Assembly (NCBI GenBank): GCA_021773435.1
Contig: JAJFKC010000037.1
Coordinates: 1-64,000 of the forward strand
Direction of reading: 5' to 3'
Source: Porticoccaceae bacterium
GTDB taxonomy: Bacteria > Pseudomonadota > Gammaproteobacteria > Pseudomonadales > Porticoccaceae
Length of the DNA: 64,000 nucleotides
In this document: positions 27,012 through 35,488 of the stretch, piece by piece
How the letters are laid out: each line of letters starts with the position of its first letter
How positions within the stretch are numbered: the stretch's first letter is position 1
Notes under the pieces: model-generated
The model's input: the letters and a program-made list of their open reading frames with translations, nothing else
The model's database searches: none
What the model was told of the DNA's origin: nothing
Position numbers and translations under genes: made by a program

Positions 27012-28499
27012 ATGAAAATGCCCGCCGCAGAGTCGGCAATATTAAATCAACGGCAGGCATTACTTGATGAGCTCGGCTCGTTTCTACCAGCCCAACGGGT
27101 TATTTCCGATGTCGCTAGTCTGCGCACCTACGATTGCGACGCGCTAACCGCCTACCGACAGCTGCCCATGGTGGTCGTGTTACCCGATGATGTAGAGGAA
27201 GTATCGAAAATCATGGCTATCTGTCACCGTCGCGGCATCAAGGTGGTTGCCCGTGGTGCTGGTACGTCCGTATCTGGGGGAGCCCTACCCCTGGAAGATT
27301 GCGTGCTGCTGGCGATGGCTCGGTTCAATAAGATTCTCGATATCGACTACGACAATCGCTGTTTAACTACCCAGAGCGGCGTCACCAACCTGGCCCTCAG
27401 TGAAGCGGTTGCCGACCGAGGTTTTTATTATGCGCCTGACCCCTCCAGTCAGATTGCCTGCACAATTGGCGGCAACGTCGCCGAAAACTCTGGTGGTGTT
27501 CACTGCCTGAAATACGGCATGACCACCAATAACCTGCTAGGTATCGAAGTGGTTATGGTGGACGGCTCTATTATCCAACTCGGTGGCAAACACCTTGATG
27601 CTGAAGGGTATGACCTACTCGGTCTTCTCACCGGTTCAGAGGGTTTGTTGGCCGTGGTGACTGAAGTGACCGTACGCATCTTACCCGTGCCGGAAACGGC
27701 TCGGGCTATGCTGATAGGTTTTGATGATATTGAGGTGGCCGGGCAGCTGGTCGGCAATATTATCGGCCACGGCATTATTCCGGCAGGGCTGGAAATGATG
27801 GACAAGTTCATTATCAAAGCCACCGAAGATTTTTGCCATGCCGGTTATCCCCTGGACGCTGAAGCCCTGGTCATCGTTGAACTCGACGGCCCTACTGTCG
27901 AGGTCGATCATCTTGTTGAGAAAGTGGTGATGCTGGCCAACGACGCCGGAGCCAGCTCGGTAAAAGTAAGCTCTTCTGAACAGGAACGACTGACTTTCTG
28001 GCTGGGTCGTAAGTCCGCCTTCCCGGCGGTAGGCCGATTATCACCTGATTATTTCTGTATGGACGGCACCATACCCCGCAATCAATTACCCCTGGTTTTG
28101 AAACGGTTGGCGGAGATGAGTGAGCAATATCAGCTGGGCGTGACTAATGTATTCCACGCCGGTGATGGCAACCTCCATCCGCTGATAATGTACGATGCCA
28201 ATAAACCCGGTGAGCTGGTACGGGCAGAAGAATTTGGCGCGGATATACTAAAACTCTGTGTCGAGGTTGGCGGTGTACTTACCGGCGAGCACGGCGTTGG
28301 CGTCGAGAAACGGGACCTGATGAGTGTGATGTTTGATGAAGGCGACCTGGATCAGCAGATGCGGGTGAAATGCGCTTTTGATGCCGAGGGTCGACTCAAC
28401 CCTGGCAAAGTCTTCCCAACTTTGCACCGCTGTGCTGAACTCGGTGAAATGCATGTCCACAATGGGGAGCTCCCTTTCCCCGGTTTGCCACGGTTTTAA
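27012..28499 (+). CDS. glcD: Glycolate oxidase subunit GlcD (FAD-linked)
   Basis: About 495 residues from the chosen ATG, the usual GlcD length; the frame is open 26 codons further upstream without family homology. The FAD-binding PCMH domain has VVARGAGTSVSGGALP and DPSSQIACTIGGNVAENSGG, and the C-terminal FAD-oxidase domain has VFHAGDGNLHP and LTGEHGVGVEK. It oxidises glycolate to glyoxylate as the catalytic subunit of GlcDEF at the inner membrane. It is followed by glcE (52 bases) and glcF in an apparent operon. Divergent from an LLM gene. Confidence 0.93.
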   Translation: MKMPAAESAILNQRQALLDELGSFLPAQRVISDVASLRTYDCDALTAYRQLPMVVVLPDDVEEVSKIMAICHRRGIKVVARGAGTSVSGGALPLEDCVLLAMARFNKILDIDYDNRCLTTQSGVTNLALSEAVADRGFYYAPDPSSQIACTIGGNVAENSGGVHCLKYGMTTNNLLGIEVVMVDGSIIQLGGKHLDAEGYDLLGLLTGSEGLLAVVTEVTVRILPVPETARAMLIGFDDIEVAGQLVGNIIGHGIIPAGLEMMDKFIIKATEDFCHAGYPLDAEALVIVELDGPTVEVDHLVEKVVMLANDAGASSVKVSSSEQERLTFWLGRKSAFPAVGRLSPDYFCMDGTIPRNQLPLVLKRLAEMSEQYQLGVTNVFHAGDGNLHPLIMYDANKPGELVRAEEFGADILKLCVEVGGVLTGEHGVGVEKRDLMSVMFDEGDLDQQMRVKCAFDAEGRLNPGKVFPTLHRCAELGEMHVHNGELPFPGLPRF

Positions 28500-28551
28500 G
28501 TGCTATTAAGCACCCTGAAAAACTCCCTAATATACGCTCCCAGAATAGCCA

Positions 28552-29826
28552 ATGAGCCAAATACACCAACCAGCGCAGCCAGAGCAGTTGATCGATCTGT
28601 TGCAGTGGGCTGCGTCCACTAACACGCCTTTAGCGGTTCTCGGTTCAGGCAGCAAATCGGCCATTGGACACCCGGTGCAGCCCGAACATCTACTCAATCT
28701 CAGCGCCTTTTCAGGCGTTAAGCAATATGACCCCATCGAACTGGTCTTGACGGCCGGTGCGGGTACTTCTCTGGCAGAAATTGAAGCCCTGTTAGCGGAA
28801 CAAAATCAAATGCTAGCGTTTGAACCACCTGACTATTCCAACTTGTTTGGTATCGCCAATGCAGATGGGAAAAGTGGCACGCTGGGTGGAACCCTGGCTG
28901 GAAACATCAGCGGCCCCAGACGGTTTTTTGCTGGAGCAGCGCGCGATCATTTCCTCGGCTTTAAAGCGGTGAGTGGCCGAGGTGAACATTTTAAGTCCGG
29001 CGGTCGCGTGGTGAAAAATGTTACCGGTTTTGATCTATCAAAATTGATGGCTGGATCATGGGGCACCTTAGCTGCGCTATGGGAAGTCACAGTAAAAGTA
29101 TTACCTCGGCCAGAGAAAACCCGCACCTTATTAATCTTCGATCTTGATCGGGAGCAGACCAATGAGGCCTTGACCGCTGCAGTCAGCTCACCGCACAGCA
29201 TCAGTGCTGGTGCCCACCTCCCGCCCTCATTAAGCGCTCGATCCACTGTTAGTTATGTGGGTAACTCCAGTGCTTCGGTAACCGCGATTCGACTGGAAGG
29301 ATCAGAACCTTCGGTGAAGTATCGGCTTGACGCATTGAAAACATATTTTAGTCAGCAAGCTTTTAGACAGAAAAAGTTCGCGATGGAAGAGTTACACAGC
29401 CTTAACTCCAGGGCTTTGTGGCGGGAAATCGCCAACCTCGATTTGCTCAGTGATAATTCTCAGGATCAAATCTGGCGCCTGTCGATTGCGCCTGCTAATT
29501 GCTGCAAAGTGATAGCCCATCTCGCTGATTTAGGTGTATCGGACTGGCAGATTGATCAGGCCGGCGGTGCATTATGGATTGCTTGCCCAGCGCATTTCAA
29601 TGCTGCCCAGGTGCGGACAATGCTAAGCCCTTATGGCGGTCACGCTACGTTGTGGCGGGCTGATCAATCCACTCGTCTCTCGATACCTGTATTTCAACCA
29701 CAGCCTGCCCCCCTGGCCGCGCTGACACGGCGTGTAAAGGCCAGCTTTGACCCTGCCGGAATACTCAACCCCGGGCGCATGTATCCTTCTCCACCCATCG
29801 AGAGTCCATCCACCGAGCAGGCTTGA
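28552..29826 (+). CDS. glcE: Glycolate oxidase subunit GlcE (FAD-binding)
   Basis: A 424-residue second FAD-binding subunit of glycolate oxidase. It has the PCMH FAD-binding pattern (TPLAVLGSGSK, LTAGAGTSLAEIE, GTLGGTLAGNISGPRRFFAGAARDHFLG) and the GlcE-type FDPAGILNPGRMYP end. It is longer than the roughly 350 residues of E. coli GlcE, mostly in the middle (about 200-300), where a serine-rich stretch occurs. Its TGA overlaps the ATG of glcF by one base, so translation of the two is coupled. Confidence 0.92.
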   Translation: MSQIHQPAQPEQLIDLLQWAASTNTPLAVLGSGSKSAIGHPVQPEHLLNLSAFSGVKQYDPIELVLTAGAGTSLAEIEALLAEQNQMLAFEPPDYSNLFGIANADGKSGTLGGTLAGNISGPRRFFAGAARDHFLGFKAVSGRGEHFKSGGRVVKNVTGFDLSKLMAGSWGTLAALWEVTVKVLPRPEKTRTLLIFDLDREQTNEALTAAVSSPHSISAGAHLPPSLSARSTVSYVGNSSASVTAIRLEGSEPSVKYRLDALKTYFSQQAFRQKKFAMEELHSLNSRALWREIANLDLLSDNSQDQIWRLSIAPANCCKVIAHLADLGVSDWQIDQAGGALWIACPAHFNAAQVRTMLSPYGGHATLWRADQSTRLSIPVFQPQPAPLAALTRRVKASFDPAGILNPGRMYPSPPIESPSTEQA

Positions 29827-31157
29827 TGCAAACACATTTCACTGACAGTCAGCGCACCCTGCCGAATATTCAAATCGCCGATGAAGTGCTACGTAAATGC
29901 GTTCACTGTGGTTTTTGCACGGCCACCTGCCCCACCTATCGACTGACCGGCGACGAGCGAGAAAGCCCTCGGGGTCGCATATCATTAATTCAGCACCTAC
30001 TAGAGAGCGAGGAAGTGCCATCTGCGGCAACTGTGGCTAATCTGGACCACTGTCTATCTTGCCTGAGCTGCGAGAGCACCTGTCCGTCTGGCGTTTCCTA
30101 CCGACGACTGATTGATCAGGGTCGTGAATTGATTGAAGAAAAATATCAGCGCCCCGTAATTGAGCGCTGGTACCGCACGTTGCTAGCCTGGCTGCTGCCA
30201 AGAAGACACTGGTTTCGGCGGGCTTTGATCGCTGGTCGCTGGGCGAAACCACTTCTCAATCAATTCGGCAAACATCTCGCACCGGTTGGAGCGCTGTCAA
30301 AACTTATTCCAGAAAAAATTGCCAACGAAACTGAAATGATTCAACCGGGTACTTATCAGGCTGAAGGACAGGAGATTAAACGCGTCGCCTTAATCACCGG
30401 CTGCGTCCAAAGCACATTGGCGCCGGAAATAGACGCAGCAGCAGTTAGAGTATTAACCCGCCATGGCTGCACAGTGATCGTGTCCGAACCCTCGGGTGCT
30501 GGTTGCTGCGGTGCTCTGCCCCATCATCTAGGCAAAAGCCAACAGGCTCGTAAGATGGCCGAAGCTAACCTGCTCTCCTGGCAAGACCTGCTTCGCGATG
30601 AGGTGCATCCATTGGATGCCGTCCTGATGACCGCGTCGGGCTGTAGCTCCATGCTCAAAGACTACCCGCACCTGGTCGAAAGTAATTTTTCAAATATTTT
30701 ATCGTTATTAGTCAATGATATATCTATTATACTTAATGTATTATTTGAGATTAAAAAACCAGCGCTAAGGAGTGATCACGCACCGGCCACTGCTATTGTC
30801 TGGCAGAGTCCCTGCTCTCTACAGCACGGACTAAAAGAGAAAACCGCGCCCATTTCGGCACTCCAGACATGCGGCTTTACCGTGCATGAACCTCGCGATG
30901 CACATCTTTGCTGTGGCTCGGCGGGAACCTATAATCTGCTACAGCCGGATTTCGCCGGGCAATTAGCCGCCGAAAAAATTGATCGATTGGCAGAAACCCA
31001 GGCCGAGATCGTGGTCAGCGGCAATATTGGTTGTATCACACAGTTATCCAAAAAAAGCAGTGCTGACAAGCACTTACCCGTTATTCATCTCGCCGAGATT
31101 ATCGACTGGGCAACCGGCGGGCCGGTACCAAAAGCGATTAGCGACAACTTGAATTAA
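29826..31157 (+). CDS. glcF: Glycolate oxidase iron-sulfur subunit GlcF
   Basis: A 443-residue iron-sulfur subunit. Two ferredoxin-type clusters are visible, Cys25/28/31/35-Pro and Cys76/79/82/86-Pro, followed by two cysteine-rich CCG domains (SGAGCCGALP and HLCCGSAGTYN). It passes electrons from the GlcD/GlcE flavins to the quinone pool. The ATG overlaps the glcE stop. One internal stretch (about 30685-30765) is much richer in A+T than the rest and encodes a hydrophobic run between the CCG domains; it may be a lineage-specific insertion. Confidence 0.92.
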   Translation: MQTHFTDSQRTLPNIQIADEVLRKCVHCGFCTATCPTYRLTGDERESPRGRISLIQHLLESEEVPSAATVANLDHCLSCLSCESTCPSGVSYRRLIDQGRELIEEKYQRPVIERWYRTLLAWLLPRRHWFRRALIAGRWAKPLLNQFGKHLAPVGALSKLIPEKIANETEMIQPGTYQAEGQEIKRVALITGCVQSTLAPEIDAAAVRVLTRHGCTVIVSEPSGAGCCGALPHHLGKSQQARKMAEANLLSWQDLLRDEVHPLDAVLMTASGCSSMLKDYPHLVESNFSNILSLLVNDISIILNVLFEIKKPALRSDHAPATAIVWQSPCSLQHGLKEKTAPISALQTCGFTVHEPRDAHLCCGSAGTYNLLQPDFAGQLAAEKIDRLAETQAEIVVSGNIGCITQLSKKSSADKHLPVIHLAEIIDWATGGPVPKAISDNLN

Positions 31158-31195
31158 TCTTTCAAAATACGCCATCTCAATCACAGGAGATAAAT

Positions 31196-32053
31196 ATGGA
31201 ATTCGGAGCAGTATTCCCTCAAACAGAAATCGGCAGTGATCCTGTCGCCATCCGCGACTATGCCCAGGCGGCAGAAGAACTCGGCTTTAGCCATCTATTG
31301 ATCTACGATCATGTACTCGGCGCCGATCGAGATCGTCCCGGCGGTTTCGATGGGCCCTACGATAAAGATACGCCCTTCCATGAACCCTTTGTAACCATGG
31401 GTTACTTAGCCTGCGCGACTAACACAATCGAATTCGCAACCTCCGTGTTGATATTGCCCCAGAGACAAACCGCACTGGTTGCCAAGCAAGCCGCTCAGGT
31501 CGACGTACTCTCTGGTGGTCGGGTTCGGCTCGGCATTGGTACCGGCTGGAACGATGTCGAATACGAGGCCCTGGGTGAAGACTTCCACAATCGTGGCAAG
31601 CGCCAGGAAGAACAGGTGACACTAATACGCAAACTTTGGGTGAGTGATAGCGTCAGCTTTGAAGGTAAGTGGCACAAGGTTAGCCAGGCTGGGCTTAACC
31701 CCCTGCCAACGCGCCAAATTCCGATCTGGTTTGGCGGCACTGCGGATGCGGTTATTGACCGTGCTGCACGCATGGGCGATGGCTGGTTTCCACTGTTCGG
31801 CCATAAACAATCCAAGCCCACCATCGAGCGCCTACACGAACAGCTAACAAAAAATGGTCGCGACCCAGCAGGTTTTGGCATTCAGGCCCAGGCACAAATT
31901 GCCGGTGGTGATCCGGATCGCTGGGTGGCCAACGCTGAGGCATGGCGGAATATCGGCACGACTCATCTGGCAATTGCAACGATGAATGCAGGTCTGGAAT
32001 CTCCTCAGGATCATATCGATGCTATTCGTCGTTATAAAGAATCTGTGACTTGA
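31196..32053 (+). CDS. Luciferase-like (LLM) oxidoreductase, TIGR03619-like
   Basis: A 285-residue LLM-fold protein. FGAVFPQTEIGSDP at the start, LLIYDHVLGAD near 35-45, SGGRVRLGIGTGWNDVEYEALG (about 103-124) and IPIWFGGTADAVIDRAARMGDGW (about 175-197) agree with the TIGR03619 group, often called F420-dependent. CAGGAG lies about 7 bases before the ATG. It follows glcF by 38 bases in the same direction, so it may be cotranscribed with the glycolate oxidase genes, though no functional link is known. Confidence 0.86.
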   Translation: MEFGAVFPQTEIGSDPVAIRDYAQAAEELGFSHLLIYDHVLGADRDRPGGFDGPYDKDTPFHEPFVTMGYLACATNTIEFATSVLILPQRQTALVAKQAAQVDVLSGGRVRLGIGTGWNDVEYEALGEDFHNRGKRQEEQVTLIRKLWVSDSVSFEGKWHKVSQAGLNPLPTRQIPIWFGGTADAVIDRAARMGDGWFPLFGHKQSKPTIERLHEQLTKNGRDPAGFGIQAQAQIAGGDPDRWVANAEAWRNIGTTHLAIATMNAGLESPQDHIDAIRRYKESVT

Positions 32054-32275
32054 ATCGCGATTAAAAAAATACCTGCGGCCTGGAGTTCTAATATTCCAGA
32101 TCCTATTTAGGTTCAACTCAATACAGGCATTATTTGCAGGCCGGAGTTATCTTTATTGTTGTCTCTAATATGCCGTTCAACGAAAAAATGGTTCGAACGC
32201 TAGGCTCATATTTGCCTTACAAAATTCTTCAATTTAGTCCGACATTGACGAACGCGTTACACTGAACGCTTTCCC
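32054..32275. other. Non-coding stretch upstream of the carboxyltransferase
   Basis: No supported gene. Two imperfect copies of a TGCGGCCTGGAGTT / TGCAGGCCGGAGTT element occur near 32075-32090 and 32130-32146. The right end of this 303-base gap carries a candidate promoter, listed separately. Confidence 0.3.
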
Positions 32276-32304
32276 CTGACAACTTTACACCTTGTAGCTA
32301 TACC
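32276..32304 (+). promoter_or_regulatory. Candidate sigma-70 promoter of the carboxyltransferase gene
   Basis: CTGACA (32276-32281), a 17-base spacer and TATACC (32299-32304) are close to the -35/-10 consensus with ideal spacing. Transcription would start about 45 bases before the GTG start codon. Confidence 0.4.
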
Positions 32305-32356
32305 ACAGCTGCTCCCAATCTCAACCCCACCCAAATACAAGAAGGCAATTTTTACT

Positions 32357-33901
32357 GTGACTAAAATAAAGACGCAACCTCAGCCAGCCATTAATGTTGA
32401 TAAAAATAAAGTCTTTGAAGAATTCGAGGATCGTCTCAACTCGACCCTGGATAAAGGCCGGCCAGCGCCCATTGCCAAACATCATGCACGCGGCTATCGA
32501 AGCGCCCGCGAGAATCTTGAAGATTTATGTGATACCGATTCGTTTCTTGAATATGGCCAACTGGCTGTGGCCGCACAGCGCCGGCGCAGAGAGTTTGAAG
32601 ACCTAAAAATCAACACCGCTGCCGATGGGATTATTACCGGTCTGGCCACCATTAACGCTGATACGTTTGGTAAAACCGCGAGCAAAACCGTCGTGATTGT
32701 TAACGACTATACTGTGTTAGCCGGCACCCAGGGCGTTTTTCATCATAAGAAACTGGATCGCGCGCTGGAGCTCGCCGATGAATTACAACTCCCTGTGATT
32801 ATGTATACCGAGGGCGGTGGTGGGCGACCTGGTGATACCGATTACGAACTCAGCATGGATCTAACCTCCTTTGCCTCGTGGGCAGGATTAAGTGGCAAGG
32901 TGCCAACCATCGCTGTTAATAACGGTTATTGTTATGCCGGTAATGCTGCATTATTTGGCTGCGCCGACATCACTATCGCCACCAAAACATCCTGGATCGG
33001 CATGGCTGGGCCAGCCATGATCGAAGGCGGCGGTATGGGTTTATACAAACCCACCGATATCGGGCCGATACAAATTCAGACAAAAAATGGCGTTGTGGAC
33101 ATCGTGGCTGAAGACGAAGCCGATGCGACTCGGCTTGCACAACAGGTCTTGTCTTACTTTCAGGGATCAACGAACCACTGGACCTGTCCCGACCAGAGCA
33201 AGCTGTGGGATCTTATGCCTGCCGACAGGCGTTACACATACAAAGTTCGAAGAATTATTAGCACCCTCGCCGACACGGATTCGTTTATTGAAATTCGCCC
33301 CAACTTTGGCAGCGGTATTATCACCGGGTTTTTGCGCGTCGAAGGTAAAGCCTTCGGTTTGATCTGTAATGACTGCCAGCATTTGGGTGGCGCTATCGAC
33401 GCCGAGGCTTCGGTCAACGGCGCACGCTTTCTTAATCTCTGTGACAACTTTTCACTACCGGTATTGTGCCTGGTGGACACACCAGGTTTTATGGTCGGCC
33501 CCGAAAGCGAACTCGAAGGCTCAGTGCGAAAAATGTCTGACCTCATGGTTGCAGGCGCTCGCTTAAAATCCCCCATGGTCGCTATCTTTCTGCGCAAAGG
33601 TTATGGCCTCGGAGCCATCGCCATGACCGGTGGAAGTTTTGGCAGGCCCATATATAGCGCGTCATGGCCCAGCGGCGAATTCGGTGCTATGGGCCTTGAA
33701 GGAGCTGTCCATCTGGGTTTCAAAAAAGAGCTGGCCGCCGCTGAAACCGCTGAGCAAAAAGATCAACTATTTAATAAACTGCTTAATGCCATGTATGAAA
33801 GAGGCAAGGCAACGACCGCGGCTACCTATTTAGAAATTGACGGGGTTATCGACCCTGCGGATACCCGTAAAGTGATTATGACTGCAATCACTTCAAGTTA
33901 A
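32357..33901 (+). CDS. Acyl-CoA carboxylase carboxyltransferase (beta) subunit
   Basis: A 514-residue biotin-dependent carboxyltransferase of the propionyl-/methylcrotonyl-CoA carboxylase beta type. The N-terminal domain contains GYCYAGNAALFGCADITIA and IGMAGPAMIEGGGMG; the C-terminal domain contains VDTPGFMVGPESE and LRKGYGLGAIAMTGG followed by ASWPSGEFGAMGLEGAV. It transfers carboxyl from biotin to an acyl-CoA. The start is GTG with AGAAGG upstream. No biotin carboxylase/BCCP (alpha) subunit or epimerase is nearby, so it must work with a partner encoded elsewhere. Acyl specificity not determined. Confidence 0.9.
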   Translation: MTKIKTQPQPAINVDKNKVFEEFEDRLNSTLDKGRPAPIAKHHARGYRSARENLEDLCDTDSFLEYGQLAVAAQRRRREFEDLKINTAADGIITGLATINADTFGKTASKTVVIVNDYTVLAGTQGVFHHKKLDRALELADELQLPVIMYTEGGGGRPGDTDYELSMDLTSFASWAGLSGKVPTIAVNNGYCYAGNAALFGCADITIATKTSWIGMAGPAMIEGGGMGLYKPTDIGPIQIQTKNGVVDIVAEDEADATRLAQQVLSYFQGSTNHWTCPDQSKLWDLMPADRRYTYKVRRIISTLADTDSFIEIRPNFGSGIITGFLRVEGKAFGLICNDCQHLGGAIDAEASVNGARFLNLCDNFSLPVLCLVDTPGFMVGPESELEGSVRKMSDLMVAGARLKSPMVAIFLRKGYGLGAIAMTGGSFGRPIYSASWPSGEFGAMGLEGAVHLGFKKELAAAETAEQKDQLFNKLLNAMYERGKATTAATYLEIDGVIDPADTRKVIMTAITSS

Positions 33902-34096
33902 AGGAACATAAATATACCGCTAATAATCCTTCCGGATTAATACACCTTGGGCTCAACGGCAAATGTGGCAAGCTCCAAATTGCCGAATACACAGTTCACA
34001 TCTATAATATAAATACTTCCTAACACTTTGTTTTCTTGTCAATATTTCTTATCATGCGCATAGACATCTAGTTATCCAGCTAAGATATTTGCTTGT

Positions 34097-34129
34097 ATGA
34101 AGATTTATATGACGCTTAGATTTATATGA
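34097..34129 (+). promoter_or_regulatory. Mini-ORF and direct repeat at the lytic transglycosylase start
   Basis: AGATTTATATGA occurs twice (34101-34112 and 34118-34129). The second copy contains the transglycosylase ATG. A 10-codon frame beginning ATG at 34097 ends with TGA at 34127-34129, overlapping that ATG as ATGA, while no Shine-Dalgarno sequence precedes the gene's own start. This could be a leader peptide with translational coupling. Confidence 0.3.
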
Positions 34130-34797
34130 TCCTTAAATGGCACCGCCAAACACTAGCCGTCGGAATCAGCTTGATGACCCTGATGTCACCGCCGGGCCAT
34201 GCGGGCAGTGTTTACAAATTTAAAGACGACAATGGCAATATTCTATTTACAAATGTTGTGACAACCAACAAACAACCAAAAGGCGAACGCCTGGAAGAAT
34301 TCGACCGCCTGGTTCACACCACCATTTATCCCGACTCAAACATCCATACCTACCAAAATTGGGGTGCAGACCGGTCAGCTGTGCTACCCAGTTTTAGTAA
34401 ACTTCGCGATTCGTTTGATCAATTGATCAAACGAACTGCTGATCAGCATGGTGTTAATCGTGGCCTCGTAAAAGCAGTGATTCATACAGAATCCGGATTT
34501 AACCCCAAAGCCCTGTCAAAACCCGGCGCCCAGGGTTTAATGCAACTGATGCCCGCAACTGCCGAGCTTTATGGCGTTACCGACCCATTTGACCCCCATC
34601 AAAATGTTGGCGCGGGCACCCGACATTTAAAATATCTGCTCGACAGATACGGTCACATCGAGTTGGCATTAGCGGCCTATAATGCTGGTGAAGGCAATGT
34701 CAAAAAATACGGCGGTGTACCGCCTTTTACCGAAACTCGTGACTACATCAGCCGAGTGATGTCTCGCTATCACGGACTCTATTTGAATAAGATATAG
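34126..34797 (+). CDS. Lytic transglycosylase with N-terminal DUF4124
   Basis: A 223-residue exported murein hydrolase. A signal peptide (about 1-26, ending GHA-GS) is followed by a DUF4124-like segment (VYKFKDDNGNILFTN, 29-43) and an SLT domain (from about 95). The catalytic glutamate is Glu122 in VIHTESGFNPKA; GAQGLMQLMPATAELYG (135-151) and LALAAYNAGEGNV are the other SLT signatures. It cleaves peptidoglycan to 1,6-anhydro products in the periplasm. A monocistronic gene with an odd leader region. Confidence 0.9.
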   Translation: MILKWHRQTLAVGISLMTLMSPPGHAGSVYKFKDDNGNILFTNVVTTNKQPKGERLEEFDRLVHTTIYPDSNIHTYQNWGADRSAVLPSFSKLRDSFDQLIKRTADQHGVNRGLVKAVIHTESGFNPKALSKPGAQGLMQLMPATAELYGVTDPFDPHQNVGAGTRHLKYLLDRYGHIELALAAYNAGEGNVKKYGGVPPFTETRDYISRVMSRYHGLYLNKI

Positions 34798-34946
34798 CGG
34801 AGAGTTAGTGGATTTAGTATTCGACACCTGTCACCAGATCACTACTAAAGACAATAAACTCTCGATTTTCAACGTTTGTTACTGGTCTGCCTCCCGATTG
34901 TATGTGCCACGTCACGAATCTAGCAAAACTGATAAAAACAACCCGT

Positions 34947-34974
34947 TTGGTTTCAGTAGATTAAGCGCTATACT
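34947..34974 (+). promoter_or_regulatory. Candidate sigma-70 promoter of the small membrane protein gene
   Basis: TTGGTT (34947-34952), a 16-base spacer and TATACT (34969-34974) lie about 95 bases before the GTG start. The leader also holds a 7-bp GC-rich hairpin, CCCGACG/CGTTGGG (35004-35010 with 35015-35021). Confidence 0.4.
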
Positions 34975-35069
34975 TCAAGGACTGACGCGATAATAGGTGG
35001 TTGCCCGACGCTCGCGTTGGGAGCCAATATCCAGCTCGAAACAGCGTCAATTAATCAGGAGAAACTCAA

Positions 35070-35393
35070 GTGATATTAGATAAAATTAAAAATTCAATCA
35101 TGCTACGCGCGCTCACTTTCGTAGCGGCTTTATTAATGTGCCAATCATCATTCGCGTACGAACCACCACAAACGCCTCCATCGGGTGTTGAGATGGCTGC
35201 GGATCTAATTATCGGACGACCTGCGTTGCTTGCCTTAACGGTCATTAGTACAGCAATTTTTGTAGTAGCCCTGCCTTTTAATGCCGCTGGCGGAAATGTA
35301 AAGGACTCCAGTAAAAAACTGGTGGCCGGGCCCGTAATGGCCACCTTCGTGCGCTGTCTAGGTTGCCGCAGTAGCGGTTACAAAAAACAGTAA
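35070..35393 (+). CDS. Small exported/membrane protein of unknown function
   Basis: A 107-residue protein with a probable signal peptide (about 1-29, ending SSFAYE) and one hydrophobic helix (LLALTVISTAIFVVALPF, about 53-70). The end FVRCLGCRSSGYKK carries a CxxC. The RPALLALTVISTAIFVVALPFNA...VAGPVMATFVRCLGC pattern recurs in gammaproteobacterial proteins sometimes annotated as multidrug transporters; one helix makes that label doubtful. The GTG start has AGGAG 9 bases upstream; an ATG lies 10 codons later. Confidence 0.75.
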   Translation: MILDKIKNSIMLRALTFVAALLMCQSSFAYEPPQTPPSGVEMAADLIIGRPALLALTVISTAIFVVALPFNAAGGNVKDSSKKLVAGPVMATFVRCLGCRSSGYKKQ

Positions 35394-35488
35394 AATTTGC
35401 CTGAAAACGCTATCAAGCGGAAAAGTCTCTGTAATTTACGATTTCGTCTCGACCTCAGTTTGATGCAGGTCTAAGTTATTTAGGCTGT

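Noticed and set aside
31495-31881. 128-codon minus-strand frame
   Set aside because: Antisense to an LLM oxidoreductase with strong family motifs; composition is a shadow of that gene.
34808-34993. 61-codon plus-strand frame after the lytic transglycosylase
   Set aside because: No family features, and it overlaps the candidate promoter of the next gene; the nearby GGAGAG alone is weak support.
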